A DNA stretch of 64,000 bases from Flavobacteriales bacterium (GCA_019638085.1 JAHBUL010000008.1:1-64000); one strand, 5' to 3'. Shown: positions 8,192 to 18,101, counted from the stretch's first letter. A program made the numbers and translations. The notes: generated by a model not told the origin, from the letters alone.

Positions 8192-9224
8192 AGCGCAATG
8201 CCGCCCCATTGGTGGCCGAGCGCAGGCTGTAGGTACCGGGTGGTAGTTTGGTCACATCCACACTACGAGCACCAACAGGAACGGGGAGCACATGGCGGCC
8301 GTCCATTGCGATCACCTCCAGGGATGAGTTCATCGTGCCTTCCAGATGCAACAGGTTGCTCACCGGGTTCGGCCATGCCTTCAATGTTGCCGCCGTGGTG
8401 TGCGCAGCAATGCCGGTTGTGATATCCTCCGGATCATAATGGAAGCGGACCACGGTATTGATGCCTCCCACGGTGGTCACTTGCAGCACAGGTTCGTCCA
8501 TGCCTTGGGCGATCCACTTGTACTCGATCGTTTCCGGTTCGGGAATGGAAAGACCGAAGCCGAACTGGCTGATGTAAATAGTGTCCGTGCGCGCAATGCG
8601 GGACTTCACCCGCAACACTTGGAAGGTATCGGCAGGCAGGATGAGCGTTCCCCAGCCGTCCACTTCATTACGCCGCATCTGTTCCTGACCGTAAAACCCG
8701 AGCATGGGCACGGAGACCTGAAAGTGGCTGGCAGAGCTATCCGTATCTCCATAGTTCATGGGGAAGCGGTAGATCCAGTCCACCGGATCGCGCTGCACGG
8801 AGGTGGGCAGGCCGTTGAGGTTGGCACCGAAGCCCACATTACGATAGCCTGTGGAGTTCGACTTGTAATAGTCAAAGAGGTCGTCCAAGGAAAACCCTTG
8901 GATCCCGATGGACACGCCGCGCATGGCGAAGTCCGCTTTATGCTGCGGATAGAGTATCGCGTTGTTGAAGAAAAACTGGTAGAGGAGCGGCGTGCTCCCT
9001 ACGGTCACCATTGTATCCGCTCCTTCCCCACCGGGCACCAAGGCACTGAAATCCCAGAGATGCGCAGGACCTGTATCGGCCATGTCCGCAGTTGTGGTAG
9101 TGGTCTGAAAGCGCACGGTATCACCAGCGGAGGGCATATCGGGGGCATCGATAGTGATCTGCGCGGAGACAGAGAAGCAGAGGGCCATCGGGACCAGAAC
9201 AAGGGAGCGGGTATTGTGCTTCAT
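8175..9224 (-). CDS. T9SS-sorted secreted protein of unknown function
   Basis: A 349-residue exported protein. Signal peptide MKHNTRSLVLVPMALCFSVSAQ fixes the start at 9224. The central part (about 25-270) is beta-rich (LWDFSAL, DWIYRFPMNYGD) without a domain I recognise. From about 280 it ends in a T9SS type A sorting domain (AWPNPVSNLLHLEG, PGTYSLR, FMIVR). A box TTACTTTG, one base off the -7 pattern, lies 5 bases before ATG. It is probably surface-attached or released. Confidence 0.75.
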   Translation of the reverse strand: MKHNTRSLVLVPMALCFSVSAQITIDAPDMPSAGDTVRFQTTTTTADMADTGPAHLWDFSALVPGGEGADTMVTVGSTPLLYQFFFNNAILYPQHKADFAMRGVSIGIQGFSLDDLFDYYKSNSTGYRNVGFGANLNGLPTSVQRDPVDWIYRFPMNYGDTDSSASHFQVSVPMLGFYGQEQMRRNEVDGWGTLILPADTFQVLRVKSRIARTDTIYISQFGFGLSIPEPETIEYKWIAQGMDEPVLQVTTVGGINTVVRFHYDPEDITTGIAAHTTAATLKAWPNPVSNLLHLEGTMNSSLEVIAMDGRHVLPVPVGARSVDVTKLPPGTYSLRSATNGAALRFMIVR

Positions 9225-9358
9225 GAGGCCAAAGTAATTCACGTGGGAACCTAACTGATGCACGGACATGCCCGGTTGGAAACAAAAAAGCATTGGTCTC
9301 CTTCCCACTTGCGAATGTTGGCACGGGATCAGCAAGCGGCACGGTTACCTTTGAGCCG

Positions 9359-9988
9359 ATGCGTCAACTACTGATCCCTCTTCTTCTCGTGATATCCATC
9401 GCCAGTTACGGGCAGTCCGATCCGGATCGTCGGCTGGTCCAGTTCAGCGGCGTGGTGGTTACCGGTGACAGCTTGGAGCCGGTCCCCTTCACCAGCATTC
9501 TTACCAAGGGAAGCTATCGCGGTACCATCAGTGATGTCTATGGTTACTTCAGCTTCGTGGCGCAAGCTGGCGATACTGTCGAGTTCGCGGCCGTCGGCTT
9601 CAAGCGTGGTAATTATATCATCCCGGATTCCTTGCAGGAGAGCAAGTACTCGATGATCCACGTGTTGATGCCGGATACCGTGCTGTTGCGCCCGTTGGAT
9701 GTGTATCCATGGCCGAGCAAGGAACAATTCCGCGAGGCGTTCCTCGCGTTGAACGTGTCGGATGATGAGTACCAGCGTGTGTTGAAACACCTCAATTCCG
9801 CCGAGGCGATCCAGCGCATGGAGAACCTGCCACCGGATGCCGGACTCGCCGCGCACTATCAGGCCTCCTTGGACAACACCCGGATCTACAACCAAGGGAT
9901 GGCGCCGAGCATCAACCTGTTCAACCCCATTGCGTGGGCACAGTTCGTGCAAGCGTGGCGAGCGGGATCTTTTAGCAAGAAGCAATAG
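9359..9988 (+). CDS. Exported protein with carboxypeptidase-regulatory-like domain
   Basis: A 209-residue protein with signal peptide MRQLLIPLLLVISIASYGQ. Residues about 28-115 form a CarboxypepD_reg-like beta-sandwich (VQFSGVVVTGDSLEPVPF, TISDVYGYFSFVAQAGD), the fold also found at the N-terminus of SusC-type receptors. The rest is helical (EQFREAFLALNVSDDEYQRV) and ends SFSKKQ. The role is unknown; similar proteins are common in Flavobacteriales. The start was placed at the signal peptide rather than the upstream in-frame ATG at 9293. Confidence 0.7.
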   Translation: MRQLLIPLLLVISIASYGQSDPDRRLVQFSGVVVTGDSLEPVPFTSILTKGSYRGTISDVYGYFSFVAQAGDTVEFAAVGFKRGNYIIPDSLQESKYSMIHVLMPDTVLLRPLDVYPWPSKEQFREAFLALNVSDDEYQRVLKHLNSAEAIQRMENLPPDAGLAAHYQASLDNTRIYNQGMAPSINLFNPIAWAQFVQAWRAGSFSKKQ

Positions 9989-9992
9989 TTGG

Positions 9993-10051
9993 TCAGATGA
10001 TCAGAAAATCAGATGATCGGATGTTTCCGCCGAAGCTTTAGCGAAGGCGGA
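9993..10051. repeat. Short direct repeats plus REP-like palindrome
   Basis: TCAGATGATC occurs twice (9993-10002 and 10009-10018), followed by the imperfect palindrome 10026-10051 (TCCGCC ... GGCGGA around GAAGCTTTAGCGAA). Read on the minus strand it would encode FAKASAE, a spurious peptide I recall seeing across many Bacteroidota genomes, so this is probably a dispersed intergenic repeat. Confidence 0.5.
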
Positions 10052-10191
10052 TGATGCAATGCCTTTGATGTGATACGCTTTATCCGATGGTGATCGGCTG
10101 AACGGCAATTGCCGAAGGATCGTACATTCCTGCATCACCTCTTTGAACCCTTTCGGTGGATGTGTGTACCGCTGGTCCAAACCAACGGACC

Positions 10192-11166
10192 ATGCACTTA
10201 TCGCGAACACTGATCACTGCAACCCTATTTGTTTCGGTTCTTCAGGTGAAGCCCCAAGCCATGGGGAACCTGATGTACGAGAGCAACAGCCGGATCTATT
10301 TCCAGCAGGCCGAACAGGCCGTGAAGGCCTCCCTCCAAGGCAATGTGCTGGTGCTTGAGGTGAACGCCATGATGAACATGCGCGCGGACAGCTACCTGGC
10401 GATCTTCAACTTGAACCAGTTGGGCCAAACGGCGGATGAGGCTGACTCGTTGATGAACCAGCGCGTGGAAGGCATGATGGCGCGGTTGCGGAAGATCGGC
10501 ATAAAGGACGCCGATGCGTTCACGGACATGCTCTCCTTCGTGCCGGTGTACGAACTGGAGGCCACACGAAAGCTCTTCAGTACCAGCTATCAGGAAGTGC
10601 CTGCCGGTTTCGAGATACAGAAGAACATCCACATCAAGTTCCGAGATGCACGGGCCTTGGACAAGATCGTGAGCGCAGCCGCCAAGGAGGGCATCTACGA
10701 CTTGGTGAAGGTGGATTACTTCGTGGACCAACAGAGTGCTTGCTACGACACCTTGCGGATGTTCGCCACCCGCCTGATGCTGGATAAATTGAAGAACTTC
10801 ACGAAGCTGGGCCTGAAGGTGGAAGAGAGCCACCGCATTGCCGGAGAGAAGAACGGAGCCTATTTCCCGCTGGACCGCTATACCGCCTACCAGAGCCGTA
10901 CGCGCACCTCGCTGAACAGCCGCCGGAAGGGACAACTACTGGATGATGTCCGAAAGCCCAGCACACTGTTCTACAACAAGGTTCCCTACGGCAATTTCGA
11001 TATCGTGCTGCATGCGGACATCACCGAACCGCCCGTGCAATACACGTACAACCTCACGCTGCACTGCCAATTGCCAGAGGCGTTTCCCAAAAAGGAGGCG
11101 AAGGACATCATCAAGTACCTCTGGCTCTCTGACAAGGGTGAGGCGAAGACCATCATGCTGCCTTGA
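10192..11166 (+). CDS. Exported SIMPL (DUF541)-domain protein
   Basis: A 324-residue protein. The start at MHLSRTLITATLFVSVLQ gives a plausible signal peptide. The body fits the SIMPL pattern: strand and helix (GQTADEADSLMNQRVEGMMA), ...GIKDADAFTDMLSFVPVY, ...VPAGFEIQKNIHIKF, ...LDKIVSAAAKEGIYDLVKVDY. SIMPL proteins form periplasmic oligomers and their role is mostly unclear. The C-terminal ~100 residues are extra beta-rich sequence. No obvious operon partner; the REP-like element lies upstream. Confidence 0.7.
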   Translation: MHLSRTLITATLFVSVLQVKPQAMGNLMYESNSRIYFQQAEQAVKASLQGNVLVLEVNAMMNMRADSYLAIFNLNQLGQTADEADSLMNQRVEGMMARLRKIGIKDADAFTDMLSFVPVYELEATRKLFSTSYQEVPAGFEIQKNIHIKFRDARALDKIVSAAAKEGIYDLVKVDYFVDQQSACYDTLRMFATRLMLDKLKNFTKLGLKVEESHRIAGEKNGAYFPLDRYTAYQSRTRTSLNSRRKGQLLDDVRKPSTLFYNKVPYGNFDIVLHADITEPPVQYTYNLTLHCQLPEAFPKKEAKDIIKYLWLSDKGEAKTIMLP

Positions 11167-11338
11167 AACATCAGGGAAGCGCTGACCTCGCTGGTACCGC
11201 GCTGCACTTCGACCCGCTCAGGGGAGCCAAGCGCGGACCGGTATGGATCGGCACGAAGGTGCCGAACATGATAGTGCGGCAATAGGTGGTGGCACGACAT
11301 ATCGTCCTTGCCTTGGAATGCGGTTTCTTTGTGGCCCC

Positions 11339-12763
11339 ATGGCTAAAAAGACCCTTCCCATACTTGAGCACATCACTGTAACCGGTTGGGGTGCCAAAGG
11401 CAAGGCGCTGGCCAAGGTGGATGGCTTGGTGGTCTTTATTCAAGGGGCCGTACCAGGTGACGTAGTGAACGTGCAATTGACACGGAAGAAGAAGAGCTAT
11501 GCTGAGGGAAGGGTCACGGATCTGATCACCGCTTCACCAGAGCGGGTAACCCCGTTCTGTAAGCACTTCGGGATCTGTGGTGGATGCACTTGGCAGGACC
11601 TCTCCTACTCGGCCCAGGTAGGTCACAAACGACAGGAAGTGATCGACAACCTGCAACGTTTGGGCGGCTTGGAGTTGCCCGAAGTGCCTCCCACACTGGC
11701 TTCTCCTGAAACACGGCATTACCGGAACAAGCTGGAATTCACCTTCACGGCCCAGCGATGGATCACCAAGGAAGAACTGGACAGCGGAGAGCAATTTGAT
11801 GATCGCAAGGCACTGGGATTTCATCTCCCCGGCCGCTTCGATAAGGTCTTTGATGTGGAGGAGTGCTGGCTACAGCCGGAGCCGAGCAACGCGATCCGGA
11901 ATTTTGTCCGTGCTTATGGCACCCAGCACAATTCGGACTATTACCACATCCGCCAACACGAAGGCTGGTTGCGCACCCTCACCATCCGCACCACCACTAC
12001 CGGTGAGGTCATGGTGCTGGTCATGTTCGGGCGTGAGGACAAAACGAACCGGGAAGCGCTGCTGACGGCCTTACAGAACGAATTCCCGGAGATCAGCTCC
12101 TTGCTCTGGTGCATCAATCCGAAAAAGAACGACACCATCTGGGACTTGGACATCCACGTGTTCCATGGAAGGGACCACATCGTGGAGGAGCTTCGGGATG
12201 TGGGTCTTCCAAACTTGCGTTTCCGCATCGGTGCCAAGAGCTTCTTCCAGACCAACCCCCAGCAAACGCAGGTGATGTATGAGCTCGTCCGTGATCTGGC
12301 GGGACTGAAAGGTGATGAACGTGTCTATGATCTTTACTGTGGTGCCGGCAGCATTTCCCTCTTCCTGGCGCGCCATTGCCAACACGTGGTCGGTGCGGAG
12401 ATCGTTCCGGAAGCCATTGCAGATGCGCACGCCAACGCGGAGCTGAACAGTATCACCAACGTGAATTTTGAGGCAGGCGATCTGAAGGATCTATTGAATA
12501 CGGACTTCATTGCCCGCCACGGAAAACCGGACGTATTGATCACGGATCCTCCGCGGGCGGGAATGCACGAGGCCGTGGTTGCACGGATCCGGGAATTGGC
12601 CCCACCTTGTATCGTTTACGTCAGCTGCAATCCGGCTACCCAAGCCCGTGACCTCGCCCTATTAAAGGACCTGTACCGAGTAACACACGTACAGCCGATG
12701 GACATGTTCCCGCATACATGGCACGTGGAGAACGTGGTACGCCTGGAGCGTATCAGCGGTTGA
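11339..12763 (+). CDS. rlmD: 23S rRNA (uracil-5-)-methyltransferase, RlmD/RumA type
   Basis: A 474-residue SAM-dependent RNA methyltransferase that makes m5U in 23S rRNA. Domains: an N-terminal TRAM/OB domain (about 1-60), iron-sulfur cluster cysteines in FCKHFGICGGC (about 73-83) with a further Cys in EECW, the SAM motif YDLYCGAGS near 330, and the catalytic Cys in YVSCNPATQ near 428. The start at MAKKTLP follows a near-match TTTCTTTG. Bacteroidota often have one such enzyme, so U1939 or U747 specificity is not certain. The end overlaps the convergent next gene by 11 bases. Confidence 0.9.
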   Translation: MAKKTLPILEHITVTGWGAKGKALAKVDGLVVFIQGAVPGDVVNVQLTRKKKSYAEGRVTDLITASPERVTPFCKHFGICGGCTWQDLSYSAQVGHKRQEVIDNLQRLGGLELPEVPPTLASPETRHYRNKLEFTFTAQRWITKEELDSGEQFDDRKALGFHLPGRFDKVFDVEECWLQPEPSNAIRNFVRAYGTQHNSDYYHIRQHEGWLRTLTIRTTTTGEVMVLVMFGREDKTNREALLTALQNEFPEISSLLWCINPKKNDTIWDLDIHVFHGRDHIVEELRDVGLPNLRFRIGAKSFFQTNPQQTQVMYELVRDLAGLKGDERVYDLYCGAGSISLFLARHCQHVVGAEIVPEAIADAHANAELNSITNVNFEAGDLKDLLNTDFIARHGKPDVLITDPPRAGMHEAVVARIRELAPPCIVYVSCNPATQARDLALLKDLYRVTHVQPMDMFPHTWHVENVVRLERISG

Positions 12764-13748
12764 CCCCCCGCTGGAAAGTATCCGCAGAACAGGCGTACCC
12801 GTTGCAGAAGTAGGTGGTACCCCCATAATAGCTCACTACCCGACGATATTCATCGGTGGTCATTCCCCTATGTAACCTGATGATGGTGGTAACGCGCAGA
12901 CTATCTACCTGCACTTCCTTCTCAACCACTGGGACTGCTTCAACATCCAGTGGCTCCGCTAATCTCTTCATGACAACGGCTTCAGTGCGAGCCGGTTCGG
13001 AGAGAGCGAGGGAGAGAGGATGAGCCGTATGAGGTGTACCAGGCTCGATGTCGTTGAGCGAAACTGGTGAAGGGGCCGTTGCTGTGGCCAACACATGTAC
13101 CATCGGCGGCGTGCGGGAAACTACCGGGGCGACCATATCCTGAGCTCGTACAGGTTTGATCGCTTCTGCCATCACAGGCTTCCGCATGGATGCAGTGAGC
13201 CCTGCATCGTGCGCAGGGTGTGGTGCTACGGGCGAGGCGCTTGGCACCGCGGACATCAGCTTGGTTTGAATCAGTTCTAATTCCTTCGCCAGAAAATCAT
13301 CCTTCAACATGCGGTAGTCCGTGCTGTAGCTGAAGTCATTGAGCTTCCCATCGAAGTGGATGTAGCCTACAGGACCTGCATATTCCATCCGCTGGCCTTC
13401 CGGTGCCGGCTCCAAGGTGACCTGAAAGGGGAATCGGAAGCCGTCAGGACTGAGGTTCTCCGCAGGCACGTTCGTATTGAAGCGCAGTTGCTTGCTCACG
13501 CAACCAGGCCTTTCGAAAGAGACCAAATAATCCTTTTGGAGATCCAGTCTCAACGTGAAATGAGACAGCCCTTCAGTTAGCACTTGCGCCTCACCATCCT
13601 TGGCGATCATGATCACTCGGCTCCCTTCCAAGGGTAGGCCATTGACGATCAAGATACCATCGAGATGTAATTGCGCGGAGCCAAACAGCAAGGCCGACAT
13701 GGCCATTGCGCCAACACCTCCCATCGTTCTGCTCAGAGCGGTTCCCAT
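12753..13748 (-). CDS. Exported protein of unknown function
   Basis: A 331-residue protein with an N-terminal hydrophobic export segment (GAMAMSALLFGSAQ). Residues about 25-115 look like a carboxypeptidase-regulatory-like beta-sandwich (LDGILIVNGLPLEGSRVIM, YLVSFERPGCVSKQL). The middle is low-complexity and Pro/Ala/Val-rich. The C-terminal 60 residues are better ordered (TTIIRLHRGMTTDEYRRVV) and carry two Cys near the end (FCNGYACSADTF). No domain name can be given. It is convergent with rlmD. Confidence 0.6.
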   Translation of the reverse strand: MGTALSRTMGGVGAMAMSALLFGSAQLHLDGILIVNGLPLEGSRVIMIAKDGEAQVLTEGLSHFTLRLDLQKDYLVSFERPGCVSKQLRFNTNVPAENLSPDGFRFPFQVTLEPAPEGQRMEYAGPVGYIHFDGKLNDFSYSTDYRMLKDDFLAKELELIQTKLMSAVPSASPVAPHPAHDAGLTASMRKPVMAEAIKPVRAQDMVAPVVSRTPPMVHVLATATAPSPVSLNDIEPGTPHTAHPLSLALSEPARTEAVVMKRLAEPLDVEAVPVVEKEVQVDSLRVTTIIRLHRGMTTDEYRRVVSYYGGTTYFCNGYACSADTFQRGVNR

Positions 13749-13997
13749 TGGAGATAGCCTAGCAGATCAAGTACCAAATACTGCATTGGCTTATGTAAAA
13801 ATAGGAGGATCGGTGACACATGCAACATATTGATCTGGGTCGCAAGCACTCCTGGGCACATGCTCGGTTTGCACCTTTTCATAAAACATCGGTCCCATGG
13901 GGAAGAGATCCCCCAAGCGTACGATCGATGGGGAAAACCCGAACTTCGGACACTGGCACGAATCTTGGCCAATACGGATGCGAAAGACCACCCCATC

Positions 13998-16505
13998 ATG
14001 ATCAGAGCAGCACATATCATTCGACACTTCACGTGGATCTCCGCGGCATTCCTGCTGACCGTCGGTGCTCAAGCACAGGAGAAGCAGGACGATTGGCCTT
14101 TGGTCTTCACCTCCGGTGCTGATCAGGTCCAAGTTTTCAGGCCACAGCCGGAAACGTTTGATGGCACCAGCTTTACCGCCCGCGCGGCAGTGGCTTTGCA
14201 ACGGCCGGAGGACAGCACTCCGGTCTTCGGAGCGATATGGGGTAACGGCGTACTTGCCGTTGACCGCACGGACCGGATGGGCACGTTACAGACCTTCAAG
14301 GTGACCGATGCACGCTTCCCCGGGGTCACGGATGTGAATGAACTCTCCCGCATCAAGGAGATGCTTTCCGCAGGCATTGTCCAACATGCAGCTCCAATCC
14401 CGATCGACTGGCTGGTGGCCGCATTGGAAGAGGAGAAGCAGATGAGTGGGTCCTATGAGAACACCCCCCCGGAGATCATCTACCGGGACAAGCCCAGTAT
14501 CCTGGTATTCGTGGACGGGGATCCGATCTACGAAGAGGTGAAGAACAAAGCGATCACGGGCGGTGATCCCGTATATGCCCAAAGCGCTCCAGCGGTCGAA
14601 CGCGTCGTGAACACCCCCTTCTTCCTGGTGCGGGCCAAGGGTGGAACTCATTGGCTCCACGGCTCAGGCCTGTGGTATTCGGCGCGCAACATCCAAGGGC
14701 CATGGGCGAATGAGAAAAAAGCACCAGACTATCTGGAGCGCTTGGCTGCCGAGGTTGATACCTCCACAACGGTGCCACCTGCGGACGGGGTGATCCCCGA
14801 GATCATAGTGACCATGAAACCTGCAGTATTGCTTGATATCAATGGAGAACCGAAGATGGAACCCTTTGATAACAGTTCGTTGATGTACGTAACGAACACG
14901 GACAAGGACCTCTTTCTGGACATTCCTACACAGGAGTATTACTTCCTGGCCTCCGGCCGTTGGTACGCTTCCAAGAACCTGCGCGATGGTCCATGGCGCT
15001 ATGTCGCTCCTGATGCACTGCCTGCCGGCTTTGCCTCCGTGCCGGAAGGTTCAGCCAAGGATGGTATCCTCGCCCATGTGGCCGGTACGCCTGCAGCACG
15101 TGAAGCCGTGCGTGATGCCAGCATTCCGCAGACCGCACAGGTGGACCGGCGCACCGCCACGGTCTCCGTCTCCTATGATGGGGCTCCGCAATTCCGACAG
15201 ATCCCCGGTACCAATGTCTATTCTGCGGAGAATGCCAGTACGGTGGTGCTCCGCATCAATGGCGTTTACCATGTGTGCGATAATGCCGTTTGGTATGAAG
15301 GGAACAGCCCCGATGGTCCTTGGGTAGTGAGTACTTCGGTGCCATCGGAGGTGAATGACATCCCGGCGTCAGACCCGAACTACCGGGTTCGCTATGTGTA
15401 CATCTACGACTCCACTCCGGATGTCGTGTTCACCGGATACACCCCCGGCTATTTGGGCTCATACGTGCAGGCAGGTACCGTGATCTACGGCACGGGCTAC
15501 TACTATAACCCCTGGCGGAGCTCGTACTGGTACCCACGTCCCTACACATGGGGCTTCAATATGCATTACAATCCGTGGTACGGCTGGGGCTTTGGTGCTT
15601 CGTGGGGATATACCTGGTTCTACCCCAGCTGGAATTATTATGGCTATTACCGACCATACACCTGGGGTTGGTGGGGACCATACGCGTATTGCCCGCCCGT
15701 CGCCACATATTATGGCTATGGCTATTACGGCGACAATTACCGGCAAGGGTACTATGGACATAGACCCTCGATGTCCAGTCGCGGCACAGGAGCCGATAGG
15801 CTGGTTGCTGACCAAAGGTCACCCGTGCGCACCACCGATCTATACAGGAACCATAGCACTCCGGGGGTCCGTCCTTCCGAAACTAACCGCAGCATCTTGA
15901 CCAACACATTGGTTGAACAGCAGCGCACTGTTGCGGAGCAACCGGATAGAATGCGCGAAATGGAACCTATCCGCACGGATCACTTCACGGATAGCAAAGG
16001 GAATGTGTATCGGAATGAAGCGGGAAGAACAGAGGAGTTCCGTGATGGGAGATGGACCCCGCTAACACCTGAAAAGGTCCGGGATCTCCAGCCTCCTTCC
16101 GGAGCTGATCAGCGCGACCGCAGCACCGTCACTCCCCAAAGGGACACCCCGATGGAGCGAGTGCCCCAGCGGACAGCCGAACCCGGCCAGCACGATCGCC
16201 AGGTGCAGCCGACCACGCCCAGCCGCACTCCAACCAACCCATATAGCATCCAGCAGGAACGATCACGAGGGAATCAGCGTGTGAATGACTACCGAGGCTA
16301 CCAACAAGACCGCCAGGCCCCTCCCCCGCAGCGGACGACACCCACGCCTCGACCGGCACCTACGCCACGCACGCAACCCACGCCGCAACGTAGTGCGCCC
16401 ACCACCCGGCCCAGCGCCCCGCCCGTGCGATCCACACCCTCCTCGCCCAGCCGTGGAACACCCGGAGGAGGTGGCGGTGGAGGCGGAACACGCACGCCCC
16501 GATAG
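13998..16505 (+). CDS. Large Tyr/Trp/Gly-rich exported protein with Pro-rich tail
   Basis: An 835-residue protein. The start was placed at MIRAAHIIRHFTWISAAFLL, which gives a signal peptide ending VGAQAQ. Residues about 20-480 hold three related W-Y segments: LHGSGLWYSARNIQGPW, LASGRWYASKNLRDGPW and CDNAVWYEGNSPDGPW. About 480-595 is extremely Tyr/Trp/Gly-rich (PWYGWGFGASWGYTWFYPSW). The last 200 residues are polar and Pro/Arg/Thr-rich and end in a Gly8 run. No catalytic motif is seen and no T9SS signal. It may be an outer-surface or matrix protein. Confidence 0.65.
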   Translation: MIRAAHIIRHFTWISAAFLLTVGAQAQEKQDDWPLVFTSGADQVQVFRPQPETFDGTSFTARAAVALQRPEDSTPVFGAIWGNGVLAVDRTDRMGTLQTFKVTDARFPGVTDVNELSRIKEMLSAGIVQHAAPIPIDWLVAALEEEKQMSGSYENTPPEIIYRDKPSILVFVDGDPIYEEVKNKAITGGDPVYAQSAPAVERVVNTPFFLVRAKGGTHWLHGSGLWYSARNIQGPWANEKKAPDYLERLAAEVDTSTTVPPADGVIPEIIVTMKPAVLLDINGEPKMEPFDNSSLMYVTNTDKDLFLDIPTQEYYFLASGRWYASKNLRDGPWRYVAPDALPAGFASVPEGSAKDGILAHVAGTPAAREAVRDASIPQTAQVDRRTATVSVSYDGAPQFRQIPGTNVYSAENASTVVLRINGVYHVCDNAVWYEGNSPDGPWVVSTSVPSEVNDIPASDPNYRVRYVYIYDSTPDVVFTGYTPGYLGSYVQAGTVIYGTGYYYNPWRSSYWYPRPYTWGFNMHYNPWYGWGFGASWGYTWFYPSWNYYGYYRPYTWGWWGPYAYCPPVATYYGYGYYGDNYRQGYYGHRPSMSSRGTGADRLVADQRSPVRTTDLYRNHSTPGVRPSETNRSILTNTLVEQQRTVAEQPDRMREMEPIRTDHFTDSKGNVYRNEAGRTEEFRDGRWTPLTPEKVRDLQPPSGADQRDRSTVTPQRDTPMERVPQRTAEPGQHDRQVQPTTPSRTPTNPYSIQQERSRGNQRVNDYRGYQQDRQAPPPQRTTPTPRPAPTPRTQPTPQRSAPTTRPSAPPVRSTPSSPSRGTPGGGGGGGGTRTPR

Positions 16506-16585
16506 GTACTTCCAAGGCCTTCACGTCTTTTCGGGATCGCGAGCCGCTGTTCATCGCCATTTTTGCCGGGCAACGCAACGGGTGA

Positions 16586-17635
16586 ATGGATACGGCAGTA
16601 GTGATCTTGAACTGGAATGGCCAACGCTGGCTGGAACAGTTCCTGCCCCAAGTGGTCACCCACACCAAGGGTGATGCCCGCGTGATCGTGGCCGATAATG
16701 GAAGTACAGATGGTTCATTGGCATGGGTCCGGGCGAACCTTCCTTCCGTGGAAGTGATCGCCATGACCGAGAATCACGGGTTTGCCGGAGGCTACAATAC
16801 AGCTTTGGCACAAGTGGACGCGAAATTCTTCATCCTCTTGAATTCGGATGTTGAGGTGACCCCGGGATGGGCGCGCGGCCTTCGGGAACACGTGGAGGCC
16901 CGGCCGAACATGGCCGCGTGCCAGCCTAAGATGCTGAGCCATCAACACCGCACCACCTTTGAACATGCTGGTGCCGCCGGCGGCTATATCGATCGCAACG
17001 GTTACCCCTTCTGCCGTGGCCGTATCTTCGAGATCACCGAAGAGGATCATGGCCAATATGACGACGACCGTGATGTCTTCTGGGCCACGGGTGCCTGCCT
17101 GATGATCCGCGCCGATGCCTTCCGACAGGCGGGAGGTTTTGATGAACGGCTCTTCGCGCATATGGAAGAGATCGATCTGTGCTGGTCCTTGCGTCGAATG
17201 GGCTGGAGGATCGGCTATACCAGTGCCGTCACGGTATATCACGTGGGAGGTGGTGCATTGGGCTACGGGGATCCCCGGAAAACCTTCCTCAACTTTCGCA
17301 ACAGCTTGGCCGTGCTCACGAAGCATCTACACTCCCGCTGGATCTATGCACGCATCTTCCACCGGCTCACGTTGGATGGCTTCGCTGCCTTGAAGTTCTT
17401 TGTGGAAGGGCATGCGGCCCATGCATGGCAGGTGGGAAAGGCGCATCGTCAGTTCTTCCGCTGGCTGCCACGGCTAATGCGGGAACGCGAACGTTTACGC
17501 ACCTTGGAGCACAACCCTGACCTTACGGGTATGTATCACCGGAGCATCGCCTATGACCGCTACATTCTGGGTTGGCGCAAGTTCACGGACCTGGACCATA
17601 CGCAGTTCGATCAACCGCCGCGCCGGAGCAGGTGA
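16586..17635 (+). CDS. Family 2 glycosyltransferase
   Basis: A 349-residue GT-A glycosyltransferase. Visible: the N-terminal nucleotide-binding strand (MDTAVVILNWNGQRWLEQFL), VADNGSTDGS near 35-44, the LNSDVE variant of the DxD motif near 85-90, and the acceptor-side segment MEEIDLCWSLRRMGW near 195. Such enzymes add sugars such as rhamnose to cell-surface glycans. The protein is soluble or peripheral at the membrane. The last 25 bases overlap the convergent aroQ. No polysaccharide cluster surrounds it. Confidence 0.88.
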   Translation: MDTAVVILNWNGQRWLEQFLPQVVTHTKGDARVIVADNGSTDGSLAWVRANLPSVEVIAMTENHGFAGGYNTALAQVDAKFFILLNSDVEVTPGWARGLREHVEARPNMAACQPKMLSHQHRTTFEHAGAAGGYIDRNGYPFCRGRIFEITEEDHGQYDDDRDVFWATGACLMIRADAFRQAGGFDERLFAHMEEIDLCWSLRRMGWRIGYTSAVTVYHVGGGALGYGDPRKTFLNFRNSLAVLTKHLHSRWIYARIFHRLTLDGFAALKFFVEGHAAHAWQVGKAHRQFFRWLPRLMRERERLRTLEHNPDLTGMYHRSIAYDRYILGWRKFTDLDHTQFDQPPRRSR

Positions 17636-18036
17636 TCCACTGCCATGCGGTAACCCGCCGTGCCAAAACCGGTGATCACGCCAACACAATGCACTGCGGT
17701 AAGCGACCGGTGCCGGAACTCCTCCCGCGCGTGGATATTGCTGATGTGGACTTCCACCACCGGGATGTCCATGGTGGACAAGGCATCGCGAAGGGCCACG
17801 CTGGTATGTGAATAGCCGGCTGCGTTCAGTACCACGCCATCGCACTCCTGATCCGCGCGGCGCAAGGCATTGATCAGTTCTCCTTCCACGTTACTTTGGA
17901 ACAGATCGATTGAATGGCCTCTGAACTCCCGCTGCAATTCCTGCAGTACTTCGGCGAAGGATACGGTGCCATAGATGGATGGTTCCCGTGTGCCGAGCAG
18001 ATCCAAGTTGGGGCCGTTGATGATGCGAATGAGCAT
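17611..18036 (-). CDS. aroQ: Type II 3-dehydroquinate dehydratase
   Basis: Converts 3-dehydroquinate to 3-dehydroshikimate in the shikimate pathway; dodecameric and cytoplasmic. The length, 141 residues, is typical. Signature residues: NGPNLDLLGTREPSIYG at the start (lid Arg and catalytic Tyr), QSNVEGELI, NAAGYSHTSVALRDAL and EVHISNIHAREEFRHRS. The start was chosen at MLIRIINGPNL; an in-frame Met four codons upstream is possible. Pairing with a divergent xer gene is, as I recall, common in Bacteroidota. Confidence 0.95.
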   Translation of the reverse strand: MLIRIINGPNLDLLGTREPSIYGTVSFAEVLQELQREFRGHSIDLFQSNVEGELINALRRADQECDGVVLNAAGYSHTSVALRDALSTMDIPVVEVHISNIHAREEFRHRSLTAVHCVGVITGFGTAGYRMAVDHLLRRGG

Positions 18037-18101
18037 GAGGTTGCGCAAAAGTGATCATTCCGTTGCTTCGGGCGGCATGTATGGCGCATGATCTTTGCAC
18101 C

